DNA from: Actinomycetospora sp. NBRC 106375 | GTDB lineage: Bacteria; Actinomycetota; Actinomycetes; Mycobacteriales; Pseudonocardiaceae | Assembly (NCBI RefSeq): GCF_030269665.1 | Contig: NZ_BSTS01000005.1 | Coordinates: 248,001-312,000, forward strand | DNA length: 64,000 nt | Reading direction: 5' to 3' | Shown here: piece by piece, positions 26,530 to 37,110 of the stretch | How positions within the stretch are numbered: position 1 is the stretch's first letter | How the letters are laid out: each line of letters opens with the position of its first letter | The notes under the pieces: model-generated | Told to the model about the DNA's origin: nothing | What the model saw: only the letters and a program-made list of their open reading frames with translations | Database searches by the model: none | Translations under genes and position numbers: made by a program

Positions 26530-27945
26530 CTAGTGGGCGAAGGGGTCGTAGTGGATGCGATCCAGCGGCACGCCGTCGATCAGCAGCGCCTGCGCCGAGG
26601 CGCGGATCATGGCCGGTGAGCCCGAGAGCAGCACGTCGTGCTGCGACCAGTCGCCGCTGCGCACCACCGCGTCCGGCAGCGTGCCGGGCAGCGTGTGCTC
26701 GTCGAGCGGGTCGTCCTCGCACGTCACGGCCAGCTCGAGCCACGGGTGCCGGTCGGCTAGCACGCGCAGGCGGTCGAGCACCGTGAGGTCCTCGGCGACC
26801 CGCCCGCCCAGGAACACCGTGCACGGGCGCGGTCGCGTCCAGCGGGCCAGGTCCTCGCACAGCGCCAGCACGGGCGCCCCTCCGGTGCCGCCGGCGACCA
26901 TGAGCACCGGCGCGGTGCTGCGCGGGTCGAGCCCGAGCCGCCCGGAGGCGGGCCCGAGGCGCCACCGGTCGCCCGCCGACGCGTGCGCCACCATCGCCCG
27001 GCTCACCCAGCCGCCCTCGACGGCGCGGACGTGGAACTCCAGCAGACCGTCGGGACGCGGGGCGGTCGCCGGGCTCAGCGGCCGCCACATCCGGGGCCGC
27101 TGGGGGATCTCGACGGTGAGGTACTGGCCGGCGCGGTGCGGCACCGGGGTGTCCGGCGCGACGTGCAGCACGGCCAGGTCCCAGCTCAGCCGGCGATGCG
27201 ACACCACCGTGCCCTCGGCGACCGCGGGGTCGGCGGCGGCGCGCACGGCGTGCTCCATCGGGCCCGCCGCCAGCGAGAACGCGCGCACCCAGGCGTGCTC
27301 GGTGCCCTCGTCCCACGCGGGCGCGAAGCGGCGCATCGCCCCGATCATCGCGACGCCGAGCGCCTCGTACTGCTCGGCGTGCAGCCCCAGCGCGCGGTGC
27401 TCGCGCACCAGCGGCTCGAGCACCGTGCGCAGCTGGTCGGGCCGGTCGACGGTCGTCATCGGCAGCACCAGCGAGCGCAGCAGCCGCCGGGCGGGCTCGG
27501 TGATGCGCGCGGGGAACAGGCTCCGCACGGCGGGCGCCAGGCTGAACAGCAGCGCGGCGAACCACTCGGCGAGCTCGTCGACCTGCGGCTCGACGTCGGC
27601 CCACGTCTCCCGCACCCGGCGGGCGGCCTGCGCCTCGGGGGTCTCGAACACGGAGGCCGGGGCCGGGGCCGGGCTCGGTGCCGGAGCGGGCTCCGGGGGT
27701 GCGACGGGCTCCGGAGGTGCGGCGCTCTCCGGGGGTGCGGCGGGCTCGGGCGCCGCGGCGCTCTCGTCCGGGCGCTTCCCGTCCTCCGCGGCGGCGTGCC
27801 GGCCGGGGACGACGATGGGTGTGGTCGGCGGCGGCGGCACCGTGCGCACGGCGGCGAGACGGCGCGCGGGCTTACCGGCCGCCGGCGCAGGCTGCCCCGG
27901 GCCCGGGTCCTCCGGGCCGCCTCCCGACAGCGGCTCCGCCGACAT
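26530..27945 (-). CDS. Type II flavohemoglobin-like protein (globin + FAD/NAD reductase)
   Basis: 471 aa; ATG 27945 follows GGAGGAGCGACC. The first about 105 residues are Pro/Ala/Glu-rich and probably disordered. A globin domain follows, with candidate proximal His in VREHRALGL and LFPARI near the CD region, then a ferredoxin-reductase-like FAD domain (GQYLTVEIP) and an NAD domain (MVAGGTGGAPVLALCEDL), ending IHYDPFAH. It sits divergently next to clpB, as the mycobacterial type II flavohemoglobin does. Classical NO dioxygenase activity cannot be assumed for this group. Confidence 0.85.
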   Translation of the reverse strand: MSAEPLSGGGPEDPGPGQPAPAAGKPARRLAAVRTVPPPPTTPIVVPGRHAAAEDGKRPDESAAAPEPAAPPESAAPPEPVAPPEPAPAPSPAPAPASVFETPEAQAARRVRETWADVEPQVDELAEWFAALLFSLAPAVRSLFPARITEPARRLLRSLVLPMTTVDRPDQLRTVLEPLVREHRALGLHAEQYEALGVAMIGAMRRFAPAWDEGTEHAWVRAFSLAAGPMEHAVRAAADPAVAEGTVVSHRRLSWDLAVLHVAPDTPVPHRAGQYLTVEIPQRPRMWRPLSPATAPRPDGLLEFHVRAVEGGWVSRAMVAHASAGDRWRLGPASGRLGLDPRSTAPVLMVAGGTGGAPVLALCEDLARWTRPRPCTVFLGGRVAEDLTVLDRLRVLADRHPWLELAVTCEDDPLDEHTLPGTLPDAVVRSGDWSQHDVLLSGSPAMIRASAQALLIDGVPLDRIHYDPFAH

Positions 27946-28264
27946 CCTGGTCGCTCCTCCCCGGCCCCCCGCCGCGGGCACGAAGTACCCGCGTGAGCGG
28001 CCCACTATGACAGCCCGTGCGGGATCGTCACGCAGGGTCCCCAACGCCCCCGCGTCGTCCGGGCCACCAGGTGCGCCGGACGGTGCTCGCGACCACCGTG
28101 AGCAGCGACGACGACTCGATCCGGTGCCGCTCGTCGTCGTTGCTGTGGGTGACCGGTCGGGAATCCGGTGATTCGGGAAGAAACGCCGCACACCCAGAGT
28201 TGAGCCAAGTAGACTCAAGAACAGGGCGGAGGGTGGGCCGCCCGCCCGCGCCCCAGGAGGATCG
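27946..28264. other. 319-nt divergent promoter region, flavohemoglobin/clpB
   Basis: It contains the clpB HAIR site (28199-28219) and an AT-richer stretch (28165-28225). The flavohemoglobin promoter must also lie here. No gene is seen. Confidence 0.5.
28199..28219. promoter_or_regulatory. HAIR operator (HspR site) of clpB
   Basis: GTTGAGC-N7-ACTCAAG: the right arm is an exact HAIR half and the spacing is correct. It lies 45 bp upstream of the clpB ATG, placing clpB in the HspR regulon. Confidence 0.88.
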
Positions 28265-30856
<2,592 letters not shown>

Positions 30857-30904
30857 CCCTGGCGCACCTGCAGCAGCCGGCGCGACCGGATGCGTGCGGG
30901 AGTG

Positions 30905-30963
30905 GTGAACGAACGGCGCTCTCGCTGCTACGGAAGCAGCGAGAGCGCCCTTCGTTCGTTCAC
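30905..30963. repeat. Family B hairpin repeat, copy 2 (probable terminator)
   Basis: Arms 30905-30928 and 30936-30963 pair over 24 bp with a 4-nt bulge (CCTT) in the right arm; the loop is TACGGAA. It lies between the converging stops of clpB (30856) and the methyltransferase gene (30996). It shares GAACGAACGGCGCT and GCAGCGAGAGCGC with copy 1. Confidence 0.75.
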
Positions 30964-30995
30964 GCCCCCGCGAGGATGTGCCCCGATCCGCCGAG

Positions 30996-31655
30996 TCAGC
31001 GGTGCAGGGTGCCTGCGACGAGGTGGTCGACCGGCAGGAAGATCCAGCCGGCGCGGAAGCGCTCGAGGTCGACCTCGGCGAACCCGGCGCCGGCGAGCAG
31101 CTCACCGGTGTAGCGCTGCAGCTCGCAGCCCTCGAACGCCCACCGCCACCCGGACTGCAGGGTCCGCTGGAGCCGGGCGACGGCGCTGCCCTCCGGGGCG
31201 GCGACGTGCTCGAGGACGATCAGGCGCCCGCCCGACCGCAGGATGCGCCGCGCCTCGGCGATCGCTGCGGCCGGGTCGGCGACGGTGCACAGCACGAGCG
31301 TGCTGACCACCGCGTCGACGCTCGCGTCGGCGAGACCGGTGTCCTCGGCGACGGTCGCCCGGATCTCCAGGTCCACGTGGTGGCGGGCGGCCGCCGCTCG
31401 CAGCGGGGCGTGCATCGCCGGGTTCGGCTCGATCGCGATCACCCGCGTGCCCGCGGGGTAGTGGCGCAGGTTGGCGCCGGTCCCCGCGCCCAGCTCCACG
31501 ACGGTGCGCGGGAGGTCGGTGAACAGGGCGGCCTTGCGGTCGCCGAGGACGCGGTGGCCGTAGCCGTCGACGAGCCGGAAGAACGCGGCGTTGAGCGGCC
31601 CGCGGACGGGGTGCGGCGTGGGGACGTGGACGTCGGGGACATCGGTGCTGGTCAT
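30996..31655 (-). CDS. Class I SAM-dependent methyltransferase
   Basis: 219 aa from ATG 31655. Motif I VVELGAGTGANLRHYP, the acidic loop IAIEPNP, and VVSTLVLCTVADP followed by ILRSGGRLIVLEHV are typical of type 11 methyltransferases. The AFFRLVDGYGHRVLG start and the C-terminal HLVAGTLHR resemble the phosphatidylethanolamine/ubiquinone-like small methyltransferases common in actinobacteria. The substrate is unknown. It converges on clpB, and its start lies about 78 bp from the stop of the next minus-strand gene. Confidence 0.85.
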   Translation of the reverse strand: MTSTDVPDVHVPTPHPVRGPLNAAFFRLVDGYGHRVLGDRKAALFTDLPRTVVELGAGTGANLRHYPAGTRVIAIEPNPAMHAPLRAAAARHHVDLEIRATVAEDTGLADASVDAVVSTLVLCTVADPAAAIAEARRILRSGGRLIVLEHVAAPEGSAVARLQRTLQSGWRWAFEGCELQRYTGELLAGAGFAEVDLERFRAGWIFLPVDHLVAGTLHR

Positions 31656-31733
31656 GGGCCTCAGCACACCCGGCGATCGGGGTCGGGCGCTTCGCTCGTC
31701 CCGGCCATCACCGGGGGTGGCCGGATCGGGCCA

Positions 31734-32780
31734 CTACCCGAGCAGGTGGTGGCGTGCGGCGTACGCGGTGGCCGCCGCCCGGGAGGGCAGGCCCAGCTTG
31801 GTGCGGATGTTCGCCAGGTGCCGGTGCACCGTGTGGGGGCTGAGGTCCAGCCTGCGGGCGATCTCGCGATCCGCCAGGCCCTGGGCCACCAGCCGCAGCA
31901 CCTCGAGCTCGCGCGCGGACAGGACGCTCGCCGGGGTCGCCGCGGGCGCGGGCCCGGACGATCCCGGGAGGAAGTCCGACAACGACCGCAGCACCGCGGC
32001 CGCGTCCCCGCGCCAGGGGAGGTGGTCGTGACCCTCGAGGGCGACGAAGGTCGCGTCGGGGATCGCAGCGGCGACCTCGCGGCCGAGGTCGAAGGCGATG
32101 GCGCGGTCGTCGCGGCGGTGCACCACCAGGGTCGGCGCGGTGATCCGCCCGAGCTCGCTCCGGACGTCGAACGCGTAGGTGGCGGCGAGCGAGGCGGCCG
32201 CGGCGTCGGCGCTCGCCGAGGTCCGCTGGTAGCGCGCGAACTCGTCGCGCTCCTCGGCGGTCGCGCCGGGCAGGAACAGGTCGGCGAGCACCCGTGAGCC
32301 CAGGCCCCAGTGGGCGCCGACGAGGGCGACGAGCTGCTCGCGCACCGCGGGCGGCGCGACCCGGGCGCCGTCGGCGTAGGTGCCGTAGAGCAGGAGGCGC
32401 TCGACGAGCTCGGGGCGCCGCGCGGCCAGCGCCGCCGCCACGGGACCGGCCGCGGACCCCCCGAGCAGCGTCACCAGACCGCCGCCCAGCGCGTCGACGA
32501 CCTGGGCGAGCACGGCGACCTCGCCGTCGAGGGACCGCTCCGGAGGACCGGGGGAGAGCCCCGCGCCCGGCCGGTCGTAGCGCACCACGGTGTGGTGGGC
32601 GGCGAGCCCCGTGACGAAGTCCCGGAAGCCCGGGTCGGCCCAGTTCAGCTCGAGGTGGCCCATCCACCAGCCGCCGACCACGAGCGGCGGGCCCGTCCCG
32701 ACCGCGGCCCACGCCACCGTGCGTGCCTCCGACCGCGCGAACCGGATGGTCTGGCGCGTCGGCTCGTCCGGCGAGCCCAT
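31734..32780 (-). CDS. Alpha/beta hydrolase fused to a LuxR-type HTH
   Basis: 348 aa from ATG 32780. Residues about 1-265 form an alpha/beta hydrolase: VRYDRPGAGLS, nucleophile-elbow LLGGSAAGPVAAA (Ser present), APTLVVHRRDDRAI with the acid, and GHDHLPW with the His. The C terminus is a GerE/LuxR domain (LSARELEVLRLVAQGLADREIARRLD, HTVHRHLANIRTKL). This suggests a ligand-processing or ligand-sensing transcription factor. It diverges from the methyltransferase gene at 32856, its most likely target besides itself. Confidence 0.85.
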   Translation of the reverse strand: MGSPDEPTRQTIRFARSEARTVAWAAVGTGPPLVVGGWWMGHLELNWADPGFRDFVTGLAAHHTVVRYDRPGAGLSPGPPERSLDGEVAVLAQVVDALGGGLVTLLGGSAAGPVAAALAARRPELVERLLLYGTYADGARVAPPAVREQLVALVGAHWGLGSRVLADLFLPGATAEERDEFARYQRTSASADAAAASLAATYAFDVRSELGRITAPTLVVHRRDDRAIAFDLGREVAAAIPDATFVALEGHDHLPWRGDAAAVLRSLSDFLPGSSGPAPAATPASVLSARELEVLRLVAQGLADREIARRLDLSPHTVHRHLANIRTKLGLPSRAAATAYAARHHLLG

Positions 32781-32855
32781 GGAGCGAGTATGGGCCCGCG
32801 GCCACCGGCAGCGGGACGGCAGCGATCTGACAGCGCCGCGCGCCACCGTCGGGCC

Positions 32856-33953
32856 ATGACGACGCTCGAGACCGATGTCCCCTCTGATGGCCGGACCACC
32901 GAGGCATGTGCGGAGACCGTGTTCGCCGGCATCCTCGGGATGGAACAGACGACCGCGCTCTACCTGGGCGACCGCCTCGGCTGGTACCGCTCGCTGGCCC
33001 AGGACGGCCCGGCGACGGCCCCGGAGCTGGCCGCCCGCACGGGCACCGCCGCCCGCTACGCCCGCGAGTGGCTGGAGTACCAGGCCGTGTGCGGCCTGCT
33101 CACCGTCGACGACCCGGGCGCCGCGCCCGACGAGCGTTGCTTCGCCATGCCCGCGGCGCACGTGCCGGTGCTCGCCGACCTCGACAGCGAGGCGGTGCTG
33201 ACCCCGTTCGCCCGCATCCTCGTCGCGTCCTTGCGCCGGATCGACGACCTGCTCGAGGCCTACCGCACCGGCGGCGGGGTGAGCTGGGAGACCTTCGGCG
33301 ACGACGCGCGCGAGGGCCAGTCCGCCCAGAACCGCCCGCTGCTGCGCGACGCGCTGGCCCGCGACCACCTGCCGCTGCTCGGTGACGTCGACGCGGCCCT
33401 GCGCGCCGGCGGACGGGTGGCCGACGTGGGGTGCGGCGAGGGCTGGTCGCCGATCGGGATCGCGCGGGCCTACCCGTCCGCGACGGTCGACGGGTTCGAC
33501 GTGGACGCCGCCTCGGTGGACGCGGCGCGCCGTCACGCCGCGGCCGAGGGCGTCGGCGATCGCGTCGCGGTGCAGCACGCCGGGATCGAGGCGGCCGAGG
33601 CCGGCGCCTACGACCTCGTCTGCGCCTTCGAGTGCGTCCACGACATGCCCGACCCGGTCGCCGTGCTCGCCGGGATGCGCCGAGCCGTCGCCCCGGGCGG
33701 CACCGTGCTGATCATGGACGAGAAGGTCGCCGACGCCTTCGCGCCCGACGGCGACGAGGTCGAGCAGCTCTTCTACGGCTTCTCGCTGATGTGCTGCCTG
33801 CCCGACGGCCTGTCGACCCCGGGCTCGGTGGGCACCGGCACGGTGATGCGCCGCGGCACGCTCGAGGGCTACGCGCGTGCGGCCGGCTTCGCCGCGGTCG
33901 AGGTGCTCGACGAGCTGGACAACGACATCTTCCGGTTCTACCGGCTCTGCTGA
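32856..33953 (+). CDS. SAM-dependent methyltransferase with N-terminal HTH-like domain
   Basis: 365 aa from ATG 32856. The N terminus (GMEQTTALYLGDRLGWYRSL, TAPELAARTGTAARYAREWLEY) is the winged-helix dimerisation module of small-molecule methyltransferases. The catalytic domain has VADVGCGEGWSPIGIA (motif I), VDGFDVD, FECVHDMPDP and a Gly-rich VAPGGTVLIMDE. It probably methylates a small metabolite. It overlaps the convergent phosphotransferase-like gene by 16 nt at its 3' end and shares a 75-bp promoter gap with the hydrolase-LuxR gene. Confidence 0.87.
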   Translation: MTTLETDVPSDGRTTEACAETVFAGILGMEQTTALYLGDRLGWYRSLAQDGPATAPELAARTGTAARYAREWLEYQAVCGLLTVDDPGAAPDERCFAMPAAHVPVLADLDSEAVLTPFARILVASLRRIDDLLEAYRTGGGVSWETFGDDAREGQSAQNRPLLRDALARDHLPLLGDVDAALRAGGRVADVGCGEGWSPIGIARAYPSATVDGFDVDAASVDAARRHAAAEGVGDRVAVQHAGIEAAEAGAYDLVCAFECVHDMPDPVAVLAGMRRAVAPGGTVLIMDEKVADAFAPDGDEVEQLFYGFSLMCCLPDGLSTPGSVGTGTVMRRGTLEGYARAAGFAAVEVLDELDNDIFRFYRLC

Positions 33954-36556
33954 CCGGGCAGCGGCTCGACGCGGCCGGCGGTGCCGTCGACGCGGACCTC
34001 GTCGACGCCGGTCAGGCGCGCGACGGCGTCGCGGACACCGACCACGGCGGGCAGGCCGTACTCGCGGGCGACCACGGCACCGTGGGAGTTCGACCCGCCC
34101 ATCTCCATCACCAGCCCGCCGGCGGTGAGGAACAACGGGGTCCACCCGGGGTCGGTCGACGGGCACACGAGCACGTCGCCGGGGTCGAGGTGGGCGCCCT
34201 GGGGGTCGGTGATCACGCGGACCCGGCCGGTGACGACGCCCGCCGAGGCCGGGACGCCGGTCAGGGCACCGTCGGGCGCGGCGTCCGCCGGGCCCAGCGC
34301 CTCGGGCTCGGTGCCGTCGGAGAACACGAGCCGGGGCACGTGCCGGCGGCGCAGCTCGCGGGCGTAGGTGGCCCGTCGTGCTGTGACCAGGCCGCGGTGG
34401 TCCCGATCCTCACGGGCCTCCGACAAGCTCAGGAAGAAGACGTCGTCGGCGTGCTCGATCCGGCCGCGGGCGGCCAGGTCGGCGCCCACGATCGTGAGCT
34501 CGGCACGCGCCGCCCCGAGGACCGTGACCAGCCAGTACTTCGGCAGCTCCCGCAGACCGACGAGGTCCCGCGCCCGGTGCAGCGCGAGCGTCACGACCCG
34601 CCCGCGCAGGCCGCCGGCCCGGCTGGCGAGCTCCCTGATCGTCGCCTCGGCCTCGGCGGCGCTCCGTGCGAACACCGCGTCCGGCGCCCGCTCGGTGTCG
34701 TCGAGACGGACGTAGTTGGCGAGCACGCCCAGCAGGTGGGTCGGGTCCTCGGACCACCGGGGCAGGCCCAGGTCGATCTCGGCGACCGCGCGGCGGCCGT
34801 GCACGGCGAGGAAGGCGCCGAGCCCCGTGCCGAGCACCGCGGGCCAGGTGTCCCGCCGGGCCGCGAGATCGGCGGGCGCGGTGCCCGTCAGGGCGGCGAC
34901 GGTGTCCGGGTCCTGCCGGAGCCGGACGGCGAGGTCCCAGAGGGCGAGGTCCATCTCGGTGGTGACGTTGTGGGGCAGGCCGCGCAGGACCGTGCCGAGC
35001 TCGCCCGGGTGGGCGCGGCCGCCGAGCAGCTTCGCGGCGAGCCCGAGGGCGAGGAACCCCGCCGCCGGGGCGGGGGCGATGCGCGGCGCCATCGGCGCGA
35101 ACCCGTCGGCGAGCAGCCGCCGGACGTGGTCGACCCGCTGCGCCGGCGTCGCGCCCGCGGGCGCCGGCAGCGTCGCCTCGGCGTCGCGGACGAGCGCGAG
35201 TGCCCGGTCGCGGGCCCGGGCCGGCCGCAGCCAGGCACCGACCACCGCCGGCGGGATGCCGTAGCGCAGGGCCACCCGCCCGACCCGGCGGAGCGCGGGC
35301 AGCGGCGAGCGCCGGGTGATGCGCAGCTCGGGGCGGTCGAGCTGGGTGGCGATGACCTCCGCCGAGCGGGTCTCCATGACGCCGAGCACGCCGCGGACGC
35401 CGGCGCGCCCCACGCGGCTGCGCAGGACGTCGGTGAGGTCGACGAACGCGCGCTCCCCGGCGTCCGAGAGCATCGGCGGACCCTGCTCGGGGTCGTCGAC
35501 GGGCGTGGCGAGCAGGCGGGCGACGCCGGTGGCGAGGTGCCGGGCCGCCGAGAGCCCGGACGGGGTGAACGGACGGAACACGCCCTGGGCGACGTTGGCG
35601 GACAGGTACAGGCGCAGGCCGGGGCGGCCCGGCACCAGCGGGTACAGCGTGGTGATCGGGCGCGACTGCGTCAGCCAGGCCGTCCCCGCGCCGTCGACGG
35701 CCCACTCGATGTCCTGGGGCGCGCCGAACAGGGCCTCCACGCGGCGGCCGAGCGCGACCAGCGTGCGCACGTCGGCGTCGTCCAGCGCCGCGCCGCCGTG
35801 CTGCTCGAGGTCGGTGCCACCGCCCGGCCGGGCGCGCACCACGGTGCCGCCCGCGCCCGCGCGGCGCTCGCTGATCGTGCCGTCGGGGTCGACGACGAGG
35901 TGCTCGGGGTCGACCGACCCGGAGACCACCGACTCCCCGAGCCCCGGCGCGGCATCGATCACGGCCTGGCGGCGCCGCCCCGTCACCGGGTTCGCGGTGA
36001 ACAGCACCCCGGCCCAGCGGGCGTCGACCATCTCCTGCACGACGACGGCGAGGGCGACCGCGGCGCGGTCGATGCCCTGGGCGGCGCGGTAGGCGACCGC
36101 GCGGTCGGTCCAGAGCGAGGCCCAGCACCGGCGGACCGCGTCGAGGACCGCGTCGACGCCGACGACGTTGAGGTAGGTGTCCTGCTGACCGGCGAAGCTC
36201 GCGTCGGGCAGGTCCTCGGCCGTCGCCGACGAGCGCACCGCGACCGGCCCCTCCGGGCACGCGGCGCGGACGGCCGCGGCGACGTCGGGCGGGACCTCGA
36301 CCGCCAGCACCGCGGCGCGGGCCTTCTCGGCGAGCACGGCGGGGTCGAGGCCGTCCGCGTCGGCGAGCAGGGCGTCGAGCGCCGACCCGACCGCGTGCCG
36401 GTAGGCCGCCGTCGTGACGCAGACGCCCGCGGGCACCGTCAGCCCGGCACGCACCAGCGCAGCGAGGTTGACCGCCTTGCCGCCGACGTGCCCGAGGGTC
36501 TCCGCGGCGGCGGGGTCGATCGCGGCGAGGGGCAGGACGTAGCCGTCGTGGGTCAT
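33938..36556 (-). CDS. Rifampin phosphotransferase-like PEP-synthase homologue
   Basis: 872 aa. The N-terminal ATP-grasp/PPDK-like domain has GGKAVNLAALVRAGLTVPAG, VRSSATAEDLPDASFAGQQD, LFTANPVTGRRR and the APGLGESVVSG block. A divergent central domain (about 330-750) follows, then the swivelling His domain with GGSNSHGAVVARE, the His at position 825. Length and domain order fit the rifampin phosphotransferases (ATP + rifampin to phospho-rifampin, AMP and Pi). PEP synthase-like enzymes of unknown substrate share this layout, so the drug role is not proven. It is translationally coupled to an upstream MarR regulator (4-nt overlap). Confidence 0.7.
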   Translation of the reverse strand: MTHDGYVLPLAAIDPAAAETLGHVGGKAVNLAALVRAGLTVPAGVCVTTAAYRHAVGSALDALLADADGLDPAVLAEKARAAVLAVEVPPDVAAAVRAACPEGPVAVRSSATAEDLPDASFAGQQDTYLNVVGVDAVLDAVRRCWASLWTDRAVAYRAAQGIDRAAVALAVVVQEMVDARWAGVLFTANPVTGRRRQAVIDAAPGLGESVVSGSVDPEHLVVDPDGTISERRAGAGGTVVRARPGGGTDLEQHGGAALDDADVRTLVALGRRVEALFGAPQDIEWAVDGAGTAWLTQSRPITTLYPLVPGRPGLRLYLSANVAQGVFRPFTPSGLSAARHLATGVARLLATPVDDPEQGPPMLSDAGERAFVDLTDVLRSRVGRAGVRGVLGVMETRSAEVIATQLDRPELRITRRSPLPALRRVGRVALRYGIPPAVVGAWLRPARARDRALALVRDAEATLPAPAGATPAQRVDHVRRLLADGFAPMAPRIAPAPAAGFLALGLAAKLLGGRAHPGELGTVLRGLPHNVTTEMDLALWDLAVRLRQDPDTVAALTGTAPADLAARRDTWPAVLGTGLGAFLAVHGRRAVAEIDLGLPRWSEDPTHLLGVLANYVRLDDTERAPDAVFARSAAEAEATIRELASRAGGLRGRVVTLALHRARDLVGLRELPKYWLVTVLGAARAELTIVGADLAARGRIEHADDVFFLSLSEAREDRDHRGLVTARRATYARELRRRHVPRLVFSDGTEPEALGPADAAPDGALTGVPASAGVVTGRVRVITDPQGAHLDPGDVLVCPSTDPGWTPLFLTAGGLVMEMGGSNSHGAVVAREYGLPAVVGVRDAVARLTGVDEVRVDGTAGRVEPLPGQQSR

Positions 36557-37005
36557 CTGGGGCTCCCCTCCTGCCGGGCGGCGTCGCCGAGCAGGGCCAT
36601 CGCGCGGGTCACCAGGGCCCGGTCCGCGGGGTCGAGGCGGTTCATGATCTGGAGCTGGGCGTCGGCCCGGGTGCGTTCGAGACGCCGGAGCAGGGCCCCG
36701 CCGTCCTTGCTGATCGCCACCCGGCGGACCCGCCGGTCGCCCGGGTGCTCCAGGCGTTCGACCAGGCCGCGGCGGACGAGGCCGTCGACGAGCCGGCTCG
36801 CGGCCGACACCGAGCGCCCGACCTCGTCGGCGAGGACACCGAGGGAGATCGGCTCGCCGGCGTCGAGGACGTAGAGGGTGGCGAGCTGGGTGAGCGAGAG
36901 CTCGTCACCGCCGTCGACGGCGCCGAGCAGGTCCAGCAGGAACGCGGGGATCATCGCGCGGCGCATGTGGCCGAAGCTCGCGGCCAGGTCCTCGCGCTCG
37001 TCCAT
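36553..37005 (-). CDS. MarR-family regulator
   Basis: 150 aa from ATG 37005. The winged helix is evident: LSLTQLATLYVLDAGEPISLGVLADEVGRSVSAASRLVDGLVRRGLVER, followed by the wing HPGDRRVRRVAISKDG. Its ATGA overlap with the phosphotransferase-like gene makes a two-gene operon. Two tandem TGCA dyads (37015-37045) lie directly upstream, between this gene and the divergent AfsR-like gene, and are likely its binding sites. A phenolic or drug ligand would be typical of the family, but is not shown. Confidence 0.88.
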   Translation of the reverse strand: MDEREDLAASFGHMRRAMIPAFLLDLLGAVDGGDELSLTQLATLYVLDAGEPISLGVLADEVGRSVSAASRLVDGLVRRGLVERLEHPGDRRVRRVAISKDGGALLRRLERTRADAQLQIMNRLDPADRALVTRAMALLGDAARQEGSPR

Positions 37006-37014
37006 CGCTGATCC

Positions 37015-37045
37015 TTGCAGTCATGCAATGTGTGCAGATATGCAA
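37015..37045. promoter_or_regulatory. Tandem MarR-type operators
   Basis: TTGCAGTCATGCAA (37015-37028) and GTGCAGATATGCAA (37032-37045) match at 11 of 14 positions. They are spaced 17 bp and lie within 40 bp of the marR-type start, in the promoter region shared with the AfsR-like gene. Confidence 0.6.
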
Positions 37046-37110
37046 GCACTGGGACGTGACCAGGTCAAGGGGTCCTAAAATCCTGGCGCACGGATGGCCG
37101 GGGAGACGTC

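Noticed and set aside
37006-37110. Rifamycin-associated element before the Rph-like operon
   Set aside because: No long GC-rich inverted repeat of that type was found; only the TGCA dyads are present.
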